Assembly: GCA_030549775.1 (NCBI GenBank)
Contig: CM060177.1
Span: 90,768,736-90,832,735, forward strand
Direction: 5' to 3'
Length of the DNA: 64,000 nt
From: Tamarix chinensis
Taxonomy: Eukaryota; Streptophyta; Magnoliopsida; Caryophyllales; Tamaricaceae
The stretch's first letter is position 1, and each line of letters opens with the position of its first letter. Under the pieces are notes generated by a model, which did no database searches, was not told the origin of the DNA, and saw nothing but the letters and a program-made list of their open reading frames with translations. Positions 35,374-46,930 of the stretch are shown here, piece by piece. The position numbers and the translations under genes are program-made.

Positions 35374-38300
35374 ATGGTTTTATTTTTCTACCAAAGCATT
35401 CTTAAGAAGATGATTACTTGTGAGTTCGGACTTCTCAACCTTATAAACTAATATTTTTCCTTTGTTCAAATAATGGAAAGGTCAAAGGATGAATTATGTT
35501 ATTAGAGATTAACACAATAGAATTGAATCTTGATATACGGCAATTGAATTGAGGACATACATGAAATGAACCAACATTACTATTACAAATTCAAGAACCG
35601 AGTATTGTACAACTTGTCGGTGAAAATTGTAACTAATTGATTGTTTTTTGAATCATTCGATTAATATTCATTACTCATAAGAAAAAAAGAGAGTAGGGCT
35701 GTTGTAGATGGGGATGGGGTTAGGTCGGAGTATGAACGTCGAGTTTCTAACTAGTTCTGTTGAAACATACTTTGATGAATAATAATTAGTTTTCTTTGAA
35801 AAACATGTAATCAATCAATTTATGTCGTGGGTTTGATTTGAAAGGTAAGAGCTGACGTTTTTCTATTCTTTCTTTAGTTATTGTGGATGTAATTAAGTTC
35901 GACAATTTTATTTATTTTTCTTCCAGATTATTCTCGTAAAATTGGATCCATAGTAATATGCATGTTTGTCAAGACATTAACTAGCTTATAAGGTGGTTTT
36001 AGCTTGCCCATTTTGTAAATAAATCCTCTTGTTTTATTGGCTTTTTAAAGGTATTTTTTTTAAAAAAAAAAACCACCTTATCTGAGAAGTTGATGAAATT
36101 TTCATTTTCATTTGTTGTCATAATATAAAGATGCGAAATACTAGTAGAAAAACTATATAATATATTAGTTACAATTAACTTTTATATTTTAATCTATTTT
36201 TTTATTTAACAAGATACACGGATGGAAAAAAAAAAGAGGCACTTGTGTACGGGAAAAGACACAAACTATTGATCAACAACTTAGGAGTTAAGGATACTAA
36301 GTCAAAAATGATGTCCCACTTTAAACTAATTTTATAATTTTAATGTCAAATATAATACTTCTTTTGTTTTGTAAAAATAAACTTTAACTGTTAATTTCTT
36401 TTAAAATATAACAAATTATAATATAAAAATACACTTATTATATTTATATTCACAAATACTTTCTATTATTATTATTATTTTAATATATATATATATATAA
36501 TTGAAATTGATTATTAAAATAAATGGTAACTTTATTTTAAAATGAAGAGAGTACATATGCTCCGTGTTAGAGTTGTTCATGACTCAAATTTTTGATATTT
36601 TAGATATCTAAAAATAATATTTGGTATTCGATTTAAAACTTTGAATATCTGAAAGATCGGGTATTCTAATTTTTGGATTAGATATTAATTATAGCCAACA
36701 TTATTTGAATAAAATTTTAAATAAAAAAATCAACCAAATCATAAATATATTTGATATTATCCTATCTACTAAGTAAATACCCAACCTGATTAGAAAATAT
36801 CCAACCTACTCAATAAATATCCAATGTTAAAACTAAAATTAAAGCTACTACGTCATAACATTTAATTGGATTCTACATCACAAGATCCGTGAGGTGGCAT
36901 GACATCCGTTGTATCTGTTGTTGCCGTTAGCTATTGTCTACTGGTGTACTGGAGCTAGGAGGCGATGGCAATTTGCTATGATGTGGTCGAGTGGCGAGGT
37001 GAGGTGGTATGACAGTGGCGTGGGTAGATCAAAAATAAAGAGAAGATAGGGGACCATACAAGGAGCAAGAAGCCCTAAAGCGGGAGGTTGTAGTTAGGAT
37101 TTAGGGGTTTCGAAATTAGTTTGCATCGAGAGGAGGAAAAGAAAGTAAAGAAGGGGTGAGTGATTGGGTGGGTGAGATCTATCGATGCACGGAGTATTTT
37201 ATTTTATTTTTTATATAAATATTAAAAAATTTATATTAAAAATATAATTTTAATTAAATTAAATTTTGGTACAAATAATAAATCAAGTAAGTAAAAATTA
37301 TATATATAGACATACACACATATCTAAATTTATTTATATATAATTATATATAAAATAAAAAATTATAGTAAATATTTTTATTAGGATATGATATTATTTA
37401 CATTTATCGGTTCGGATATCTATTTTTATTTTTATTTTTATTTTTTGTTAACCAAATTAGATATTTAATTAAATAAAAATTAGATTAGTTATTTATTTTT
37501 TAAAATTTGATCACTTTATATATATCATATATATGGAATAATTAGATATTGAATAATATAAATAACCTGCACCATCCGATTAAAATTGCCAATCAAATCC
37601 CACGATATAATTAATGTAACTTTCTCGTTGATAAGCATCTTGGAAATCAACAAAACCGCATTACAACTAGAATGGCTATTATTAGTTGTTGTTTATCAAC
37701 AAAATCATTTTCTCTGCCAATTAGAGTCCGTCTTTCAAACTATTCGCCTGTCTTAATTGGGCGGCCAAATATTCTTACGCTCCAACTTTCCCATCGTAAT
37801 TTTTCATTTCGCGCGTGGGAATAATGCGTTCTGACATTTGAATCTCCTCACAAATCTCATCCTAAACTCCGCTTTATTCGTTGTTGGCACACTGTTATCA
37901 GGCGGGGGAACAAAGGAGGGACAAATCTCAACAACTAGGTAGTAGTCTAGAAGACCGTGGACCCGGTAGAAATCGAGGGACGAGATGGGACGATCGTATG
38001 AAGGAGTGAATTTAGGAACGTCGGATCCCGAAGACAATGGTTTGCCATCCCATGTGATTTTAGTCCTTGTTGTCTGTTTTGATGGCATGCCACGAACATG
38101 TAGTTTTCTTTTCTAAAAGGGTGTACGGTTTTGTGCCTCATTTTCCCCTTCTTTTCCTCTTGTGACCTCTTTTTTAGGTATCGAAGAGTTACTGCGTGGG
38201 ACGATGGTTCTTCTATCTACATGTGGGTGGGGTATTGTTGGTATTACGGAACTTTGAATGCTTCCTTGAAATGTCGAATCTTTCTTTTTCGTAGGAAGAA

Positions 38301-39600
38301 GAAGATGAGGGTCGAGAGTCTAGTAGGGTAGAAAGTTTAACAAATAAAGTCTTAATCCAATAACCGCTTACTTAAGGATAAATACATAGGATCGATGCAA
38401 ATATTTGAATTCCGACCATTCATTCATATGTGAAATGACATGACCTAGATTAGTTGTGATAGGGTTAAAGTTTGATTCCCATAATCATGAGGTGAAAATT
38501 TGATTCCGTCCGAGGATATAATTTGGGGTGGATTTTTTTTTTGATGAGCATAGCCGCACTAATATATCAAAATTTATTGGTTACCTCATCGTTTAGTCAT
38601 ATTATTTAATTTATATCCTCCACCAATTAAATCCCAAGATAGGGACGGTGGGATCACAAATAATAATAAAAAAAATTACCTTTTGATAAAGTAATGCTAA
38701 AGTGATACCACTAATTAGTCTTATTATATATTTATTGTTTAAAATTTTAATTTTTTCTTCTTTAATTTTAAGAGTTCGTTTGATTCTTAGAAAAATTACA
38801 AGGAAAAACTAACGTATGTCATTTCTTATATGCGAGGAAAAAAGAAAACTAATGATAAATTTTATATCGTTTTCGGTCTTATTAATTTTTAGTTTATTTT
38901 ATATATCCACATAGTAAAGTTTTCTCTTTTTCTTTTCCTTTGTAATTGTGTAAGAACCACACAATGCATCATTTAAAAAAAATAAAAATAAAAATACATA
39001 GTAGTATTTGTATGTGTGTTTGTGGAATATCTTCTTTCCTTTGTATATTGGCTAGGATTTTATATAATTAGAACAAATTACGATGATTTATTTTATTTAT
39101 CTTACATCTTAAAATATTCTGATTAATTTTGTTATTGGTTATTCACTCTTTACATCATGAATTAGTGACACGGATTTAACAAAGATTATGCAGACTAAAT
39201 AAATCAGGTGGAAAAAAAAAACCAACCACAATACCCTCCCTCTTTCCAACCGCTACTCCTCATTACTTGGCCTCACCCCACTTAGATTTATGTTCGACAC
39301 ACACCACTATAAAATTGAGGAAATGTGATTTGATGTCGAATGAATCAATCTAATCTTTAAATCGATCCTATCTAGAAAATCAGATAATCAATTTGATTAA
39401 ATTTTTTTCGAATTAATCGTATATTGGATCCGACAAATATAAATAATATCTTATACTATAAATTATATACATATTTGTATATATATTCTAAATATTAGTT
39501 ATATTTAGTAAAACTTATGTTTTTTTAATTTGTATTTATATTAACTATTCAACTATCACTGGAAATATGAAATTGTAATTGAATATAATCTAATTTAAAA
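35374..39600. other. Intergenic region without recognised genes
   Basis: Mostly AT-rich. Noted within it: a possible 96-bp foldback (TTATAAGGTGGTTTT at 35,986 against AAAACCACCTTAT to 36,081), and a candidate hAT-like element from 36,568 (TAGAGTTGTTCATGAC) to about 37,579 with a GC-richer core at 36,840-37,200 but no matched duplication. An open stretch at 37,804-38,088 (minus) encodes nothing I recognise. Confidence 0.5.
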
Positions 39601-39815
39601 ATTTTCATTAGTTTTGGATACATATGTGGTACTTCGAATTAATATTCGAATTTTTTAATAACCGAGCACCCCCAATCGACATCACTCTACCACAACCGTA
39701 CCTTACAGAGTATCACGACCCGCCACCACCATCGTCGTGGTATCAGCTTCAGCTGTCACTACGGTTATCACCATCCCGCGATAGCGAACCGGCCTTTATT
39801 TATTTATTTATATTA

Positions 39816-40126
39816 CTAGCAAAATCGAACCATCCCTGAAATCATTCTCTTGTAATCAAAGTCAAACAAATTGAATTCAAACTCTCGCGGGCAGTAGTCT
39901 TCCATCGGCGGATGATGAGAGACGATTCGACGGGATGAGCGACGACGACGATGAGGAAGATTCGGTGGCGGCCGTAGCAAGTTGGCGATCTTATCGACAG
40001 GGAGGTGGAGACGAAAGTGAGGGAAAGGGAAAGGGAAGAGGAAAGAGAGCAGCGCCTGCATGGCGCCTAGGCGTGAGTCTCGTAGGTTATTTTTGTGTCG
40101 ACCAAATTTGGGCCGTCGGTTTATGA
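39816..40126. other. GC-rich island with open frames on both strands
   Basis: In an AT-rich setting, both strands are open. Plus (39,935-40,126) starts MSDDDDEEDSVAAVASW and has a GGC|GTGAGT donor-like site at about 40,072. Minus (39,816-40,061) reads Pro/Arg-rich and later MEDYCPREFEFNLFDFDYK. Either could be a detached first exon or captured gene fragment. No further exons were found and I do not recognise a family. Confidence 0.3.
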
Positions 40127-40410
40127 TCTAAGGGCCGAAAAGTTATCGGTTCTGGTCAAGGAACCTGGTTCTCACCTATTACAAAAAGTTGTGCCTTGGT
40201 TAACTCGGAAGCGAAACATATAATATATACATTCAGATCTTTTGCCCATGAATCAGATACACTTATAAAGTAATCTAAACCATAACTTATACATTATATT
40301 GCTTTACAAAATCAAGGGCTTGTATAATCAAAGTGGATTTTAAGGAAGTACGAGCCAATTAACTTTTAATAATCAACCAGGCAAATCATGTTCGTTTATA
40401 TCTATTACAT

Positions 40411-40509
40411 GAAGAAATTCTTGCATGACTCTGGTTTATGGTAAACCCTCTCACATATAATGTGTGAGTAGGATTCACCATAAGCCAGACTCATGCAGAA
40501 TTACACTTC
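40411..40509. repeat. 99-bp imperfect hairpin (MITE or MIRNA-like)
   Basis: The 5' arm TTGCATGACTCTGGTTTATGG pairs with a 3' arm whose reverse complement is TGCATGAGTCTGGCTTATGG. Pairing extends over about 46 bases per arm with a few mismatches and a short loop near 40,457-40,461. The geometry fits a plant miRNA precursor or a very small foldback MITE. The arm sequence matches no miRNA I know. Confidence 0.6.
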
Positions 40510-43500
40510 TTTTTCTTACTCATCATATCAAGGAGTTGATATATGAATTAAAGTTCGAATTTTACTTGCACGAACCTAATTTCCAATATACTGCCATTTT
40601 GTTCGGATTCCATTTCATTCTTAAAATATTTTAAAGAAAAAAAAATAGGATATTTTTTTTTGTATTTGGTTTCCATAAGATAATACAATAATAAAAAAAT
40701 AAAATTACTAAAGATTAGTCCTTTAGTTTTTTTTTTCTTCTTTTAAAACTTATTTAGCACCGAAAAAAGCCTTAGAGGTGGCACGCATGCAGCAGCGCAT
40801 GCACATGCATATGAATGCCGAGTAGTCCAGTCGAATGGCCGTTAAATCGGAAACCGGTATCTAATTCGAACGTGAAAGTGCGCCCCCGTACTCCTTTAAT
40901 AAATAATAATGACTTCTTTTTTCTTTTTCTTTTTTTTTTTCGTTTCAGGCCCTTTAATACTTAAAATATAATCATATGAGATTATATGCTCTACTTCAGG
41001 CAACACACATATATCTGCGTAATCGTAAAAAAATCAGTTTCAGTTGCTTAATTTAATTGACGGATACTCGAATCTTAATGCATGGCTGAACTAAACATGT
41101 GGTTTATGAGCTATATATATATATATATATATATGGTTACGCACTTAATTTCCAGCAGAATCTGATCAGTCGTAAAACCCTGCTGCTCTGTTGGTTTGCT
41201 CTTCAATAAATTTCTGAAACCGATACTGGAAATTTTAGGTCGTTTTCTCACGTGTTGTCTCTGATTTTGGTTCGTTACAAATTTGATGGAGATATATCTG
41301 TCCGTCCTCTCTTTGTCTCCGAGGAAGGTCAAAAGGAAGGAGACGATTTCATGCACTCTAATGCAGCTATTGGTAGCTTTGTTGTATAACTAAGAAAAAA
41401 AAGGGCTTTATATCAGAAGCCCGACTAAGCCAACTTTTAACTAATTTCACCTCAAAAAAATTTATTTGCTCCAAAATAAATAAATAAGCTTACCAAGGGT
41501 GAAAAATCTATCGTAATAATGTTTGGATGACAAGCTTTTTTTTTTTTTTTATGATATGTTTTTTAAAGAAAATTGTTAGATTAATATCTCTTAGCTAATT
41601 AAACTCTTACAACTTTTTTAGCTCTCAGCTAACTTTTCACCTATTTTCGCTACATCACAGTAAGTGGGAGCTAGCTAAATACATATAAAGCATATTTGGG
41701 CGGGTGTTCATGATTTTCGGGGCCTAATTGTGTGGGTGCTTACCCCGCATATATAGGCCCATCAACGACCCTACATACCATCATACGCATTCATGCATTG
41801 ATCGATAAACATCTGTGATTCTTGGATTGTCTATTAATGATCGTTTATGTACTACTCTTGCTTTACGTAAATAGAAATTTCATAATTCAATGTTAACGAT
41901 TAATTATGGTCATGAATATGATGGATATATATATGGTTGAAGTTATGAACGTGGTAGGTTCAAGGGAGATTATAATATATATATATCTGGGTACATGAAA
42001 CTGACCTATGAATGTAGAATATCCATGACTGATAAAACTATGAAGGGATTATAAATCTAGGTTTACAAAGGCTTCTTTGGTAAACATTATTCCGCTTTGG
42101 CTGGTCATTGATTCAAGAAACCAGTGTCATATTGTACGAATATTTAACAACCAATAGAGATATATATGTGCTGTCTGGTTTTAGTTATTAGTTCGTGTTT
42201 ATGAAACTAATTAAATTAAATCCTCTTATGAACCTGAGGTAGTAATAATTATCATAACAATGATAAATTACACTTTTACAAATTAGATCAAATGGGAAAA
42301 ATCAGATAAAGTGGTTGGGTCCTTCACCTATTTGTTCATTGTTTTGGCTAGCATATCTATACCTATACATAAATTCTTAAAAAATAAAATAAAAATACAC
42401 ATAGCAACTTATGGTACGTTTCGCTCGTAACTATCATCAAGTTGATTATTTGTGTTAATCACAGGTACACGAGACATTAATTTAAGAGAGACGCTAGCGA
42501 TCGAAATCTTTGATTCGCGCACATCTGTTCTAGCTCCATACTACCATCTAATTAAAGCTCGTGCGCCACTTGTGTGTTCAAAAATATATCGTCCCTGAAA
42601 CTTTTCATTCTTTGGTAATTACATGAACCTGAGACTGATTAACTTAAGACCCGTAATGGTGCCTCAATTAATACTCTCGTAAATTGCATGTACTCCGTAT
42701 CCCCATGTATCGAATATATCAATGAATACACATCCATGCATGTTGATGTCGTTAGTCGCTGCCACCACAGCCCAGCAGCTGCACAGAAATACAGCCATTT
42801 TTCTGTCTCTCATTAAAATGATAAACTAAATGTTTCCAGATGTACAAACATTTGCTGCATGTATCATTTTCATTGCGCCCTCTTTAAAAACCTAACACAC
42901 TTTTCAAATCTTGCCATCCGAAAAGGCCAACATCAAAAGATATCCACTTATCAAGTACAGCGCATGCATGCTACCATGTGTGCCCGGCCGGCCAATTTTT
43001 TTTATTTTTTAAAAAATCAACTAGTTAGTCCTGTGAATCAGTGAACCAAGAGTGTAAGTTAAGAAAGTTATGGCAGGATATTGGTCGGTTACGTAGGTTA
43101 GACAAAAGCTAGCATATATTGCACTACTACGGACATGGGCTTTAATAATGCTAGTTAGATAACAATTAGCTTAAAAACGTTAGTCAAAGCAAAATTTTAA
43201 AAATCAGACTGGTAATCGAACTAGTATTATAAGTGGTTCATTAGTTTCGTGGTCAGACCAATAGTCTGGACTGGTCGGACTAATGGTATATATTAAGTCA
43301 AAAAATATAAAATATATAAAAAATTAAGTTATATATGAATTTGATCCGATCCCAACCAATTTTTTTACCAATTCGGCCGACTGTTTTTTTTTTTTGTCTG
43401 GTTTACCCATTTTTACTGGTTCTGAGATCTTGAGAACCGATATATGGAACATGGCTGGTGATCTAACCCGTTAGCTGGTTCATCAATCAGACTGGCCGAT

Positions 43501-43800
43501 CCGGTTCGATTTTTATTACTATGATTGAAAGGGTGACGTTAGCTACACACCTAAAATTCTAAGTTGACACCCCTCAAAAGTCATTTAATTTTATTTTTAA
43601 CCATTTTACCCCTTTTATTTGTGCACTTCACCAAAGTCTAAAACTATTTTCTCTCTCTTTTCTTTGTCTTCTCCTCAAATAATTACACAAAATCTAATTT
43701 TTACAACATTGAATATAATGAGTGTGGATGAAGATTATGATTCCAATAATTTTTTTAGCAAAAACAAACTAGATGAAATAATGGTAAGCCATTTTTTTTC
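40510..43800. other. Intergenic region without recognised genes
   Basis: AT-rich, with a (TA)n tract at 41,112-41,133 and a cluster of three CATGCA (RY-type) hexamers at about 40,785-40,812. 43,190-43,510 carries repeated GGTC/GACTGGTC motifs in both orientations, suggesting an old MITE. No gene. Confidence 0.5.
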
Positions 43801-43814
43801 ATAATTCTTATTTC

Positions 43815-44000
43815 TGATGGGTAAGTGACCCATCACATGATGGGCAAAACACCCACCAAACAATTTGTCCGACAGGCAACTCATCCATCATAAGTTATTT
43901 TAAATGGACAATTCACCCATCAGAAGTGTCCTGTCACGGGCAACTCACCCGTCTAATATCATATCTGATGGACAACTCACCCGTCAACTTACCTTTTTCT
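43815..44000. repeat. Degenerate repeats around a (C)AACTCACCCATCA core
   Basis: Five or six imperfect repetitions of GATGGGCAACTCACCC-like units, partly inverted (GATGGGT and ACCCATC), directly upstream of the Mutator-like remnant. They may be remnants of its terminal or subterminal region. Confidence 0.4.
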
Positions 44001-44092
44001 TTAAATTTTTATTATTCATTTTTATATTTATGTATTCCTAATAATGTCATATTTTAAATATTAATTACAAAATTAAGATTCAACTAATACTA

Positions 44093-44513
44093 ATTGGAGC
44101 GGATTATTTGCTATAGATGAGATTTTTATTGATTGGATGCCATTAATTGGTTGGGTTAAAGAAATTGAAAGGCCACATAATATGGTTTTCGATATCGAGA
44201 AATCAAAAAAAGGTAAGGTTATGGATTTATTGTGAAAGATGAGGTGCTTATAGAAGACAACTTTTAATGAATTCGAAAGTGTTTGATCTACAAGGACCAA
44301 AAAGAATGGTTGTGAATTTAAGATTTGTAGAAGGAAAGAGGCTTGCTATGGTTAGAAACTAGTCGTAGAATATGGAATGCATAATCATAGATTGGGTAAG
44401 TATTTTTCGGGGCATTTGTTTACTTATCCATTTGCTTCTAACATTATGCCTAAGGTGCAAATGATGCTTGACCAATCGCCATTACGTCTGCCCAAACAAG
44501 TATGGTAAAACCG
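44093..44513 (+). pseudogene. Mutator-like transposase N-terminal (FAR1-type) remnant
   Basis: Frames give IDWMPLIGWVKEIE, then CEFKICRRKEA, VVEYGMHNHRLGKYFSGH and ending near LPKQVW. The spacing of C-x-F...HNH is that of the WRKY/FAR1-like zinc-binding domain at the N-terminus of plant Mutator-like transposases. Several stops are present. The catalytic transposase core that should follow is absent. Confidence 0.55.
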
Positions 44514-45475
44514 AATTTTCAACAAAGAAAATGACCCCATAGTAATAGCATAAGGAAGAAACTATCAAAGTGGAAGTACACAGAGTGTACTTATTCAGAA
44601 TCACCTATAGGAAGAGGTAGATTGGGTCGAGTACGTGGTAGAGGTCTCTCATCCCCTATTTGATTGGAATATGTATCTCCTAATAGAGGTCTCTCTTCCC
44701 CTAGTCGATTAGATCAAGGAATAAGTAGTAGTGGGAGGCATAGTACTAGGAGGACTCATATACTCATCTATTATTTCCCATAGTCTTTAGATATTGAGCT
44801 AGTTATACTTCCGTGGGTGGAATCTTGGTGTGATGTTTCCAGCGATTGAAATTGTGGGTTTAGAGTGGTCGCACTACTACTCTTTAGCAGCGAATTAGAA
44901 TCGTCAAATGTTATAGCCACAATGTATAGGGAATTGGTGATGCATCAAGAGTTATATGCTATTATCTTTATAGATCTTATTGATAAAAATATGCAATGCT
45001 TGGTACATTGGAAGGGATTTGCTCAAATGGATAAATGGTGGCATTAGTCTAACTTTGGATTTCTCTTTGCAATAACATATAATGCCATATTTGTTTGCTT
45101 GAGTATTCATGGGTCAATTACTTGTTTACCGCACAGAGCTCCACCTAATGACGAATAAATTGATCAAATCATCACCATATTAAGTGTGAATATTTTGTCA
45201 CACTACGTATCGATATGCCTTATATTCACACTAATTTTGTATACCGTATATATATATATATATATATATCTAAGACTCATGTTATAATACTTTATATGCT
45301 TGTAGTTAACCTTGATGGAAAACGCAATATTAGCACCAATATCTAATCAATGGCATAGACATGCTACTTCATGCATGTCTAAATGGGACGAGCCATATCA
45401 TGATCATATTCAGCTCTATTGGAATTCAAAGGGTATAGGTGTCGACCAAAGGGGAGACTTAGGTTAATGATTTAT
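44514..45475 (+). pseudogene. OTU-like cysteine protease domain remnant of a Mutator-like element
   Basis: After a basic Gly/Arg-rich linker (GRGRLGRVRGRG), the translation reads CDVSSD, stop, NCGFRVVALLLF. This is the DGNCGFR catalytic signature of OTU-type proteases with Gly replaced by TGA (44,847-44,849). Helical segments follow (YRELVMHQELYAIIF, WKGFAQMDKWWH). A terminal WHRHATSCMSKWDEPY block ends near 45,400. I recall plant mobile-element proteins with this N-terminal-domain/OTU layout; this copy has lost its transposase core. Non-functional. Confidence 0.5.
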
Positions 45476-45999
45476 ACTTAGAGTAGCAAGTTTGGCATTT
45501 AACTTGTTTTATATTGGCTTATTGTATTATCTTAAGTATTTTATAACGTGGTGTAAAGATAGTCATGTTGTAACATGAAATTAAAATTAGCGTACATCAA
45601 CTCATTTTCTTCTAAATTTAAAGTTTAATGTTAAAATTATTCAGATAACATAGTCCTAATTATTAGAATTTAAAGGGGAAAAAAATCTTCTACATATCAT
45701 CACTCGGGTTTTGGTCGGCCTCCTCCTCTTCACTAGAGGACAATCTAAGCCGGCCCATGCTAAGGTACATCTCCTTCATTCTATCAAAACCTTCATCCTG
45801 ACTAATTCTACCATTATTTTCTTATTTGAACCAGTAACAGAATCCATGAATCAATTCATTATTTGTCTTCACATTTGTTCTAATGTATGGGGAATCACTC
45901 AGCCCTTCATCTACTAGTACAAGATGAACTACGGGATGAGTCCGAGGATGATACCAATGAAGGTATTCAGTTGAGGCATCATGCTTTTATGTTGAGCGA

Positions 46000-46290
46000 T
46001 GAAAATGGGAGTTGAAGCTCAATTAGTGGTGTGGCTAAACATTCCAAAATGATGCACAACTGGAGTAATATGCCTTATAATTCTTAATGTTTGTACTCTG
46101 ACAGAATCCATGTGCTGAATTGATAGGAGGAATCGAGATAAGCTGAGGGTATCCAAATCGTCGAGCAACTTGATCTGGCATATAAGGCTCCACCTAATCT
46201 ATAAAGCACAGACCGCCTTGGTACATTGACTCAGGATATTTTCATACTCAGATCTTAATCGAACGGTAAGAAGTTAACCTACAAACATAT
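46000..46290 (-). pseudogene. Possible plant-mobile-domain fragment
   Basis: A minus-strand frame reads VEPYMPDQVARRFGYPQLISIPPI, cited here only as its shape: a Pro-Asp-x-Val-x-Arg-x-Phe-Gly motif followed by an Ile-Pro-Pro turn. This resembles the C-terminal part of the plant mobile domain found in transposon-derived proteins. Stops flank it on both sides. Confidence 0.3.
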
Positions 46291-46299
46291 GTAAAATAA

Positions 46300-46930
46300 A
46301 TTGGGATATCAATTATTTTAAAAATTCTACAATTGAAATCTACTTATAAAAAAGTATGCCACCAACCTACAAGGCCCTCAGAGAATCCAATTGCCTCCTC
46401 TACTGAATTATGTCATCCATGGACTCATAGGAAAGTGTCTAATGAGATGTGTCCTACTTCATATCTGCAACATCGCATGATGGATTATACTTATGAGAAT
46501 AACTCTACCTAAAGCATAAAAAATACTTGTAAATCCAGGCATATGCACAAATATAACACAATTAAACTTACAATTAAACAACTTTTGTCAAACCAGACAC
46601 ACAATAAATAAATACCTTTAGTAGTGTCATGTAATGATTGTACCCAGTTCTAGATCCTATCCCACGTTGCCTATATAAATAGGCTAAAGTCCCAGCTCCA
46701 AGCGATCAATCACTTAATATATTCAAATCAGCTACTAATCTAAGCATTGATTATGGAGCGCAATTGCTGGACTTGTCAAGAAAAAGCATACACGATAGTA
46801 GATACCACATATAAAATCAAACATAAGACTTATCATCCTTAACACGGTCAATCATAAGCTTATAAAAAATATCATCAAGTGCGACCGTGCTTCCCTTTAT
46901 AAAAGCAGACCTAACCAACACCTCAAGTAG
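46300..46930. other. Spacer without recognised features
   Basis: AT-rich, no gene or clear repeat. Confidence 0.5.

Noticed and set aside
37804..38088. 94-codon minus-strand frame
   Set aside because: No motif, no flanking splice structure or promoter; likely chance.
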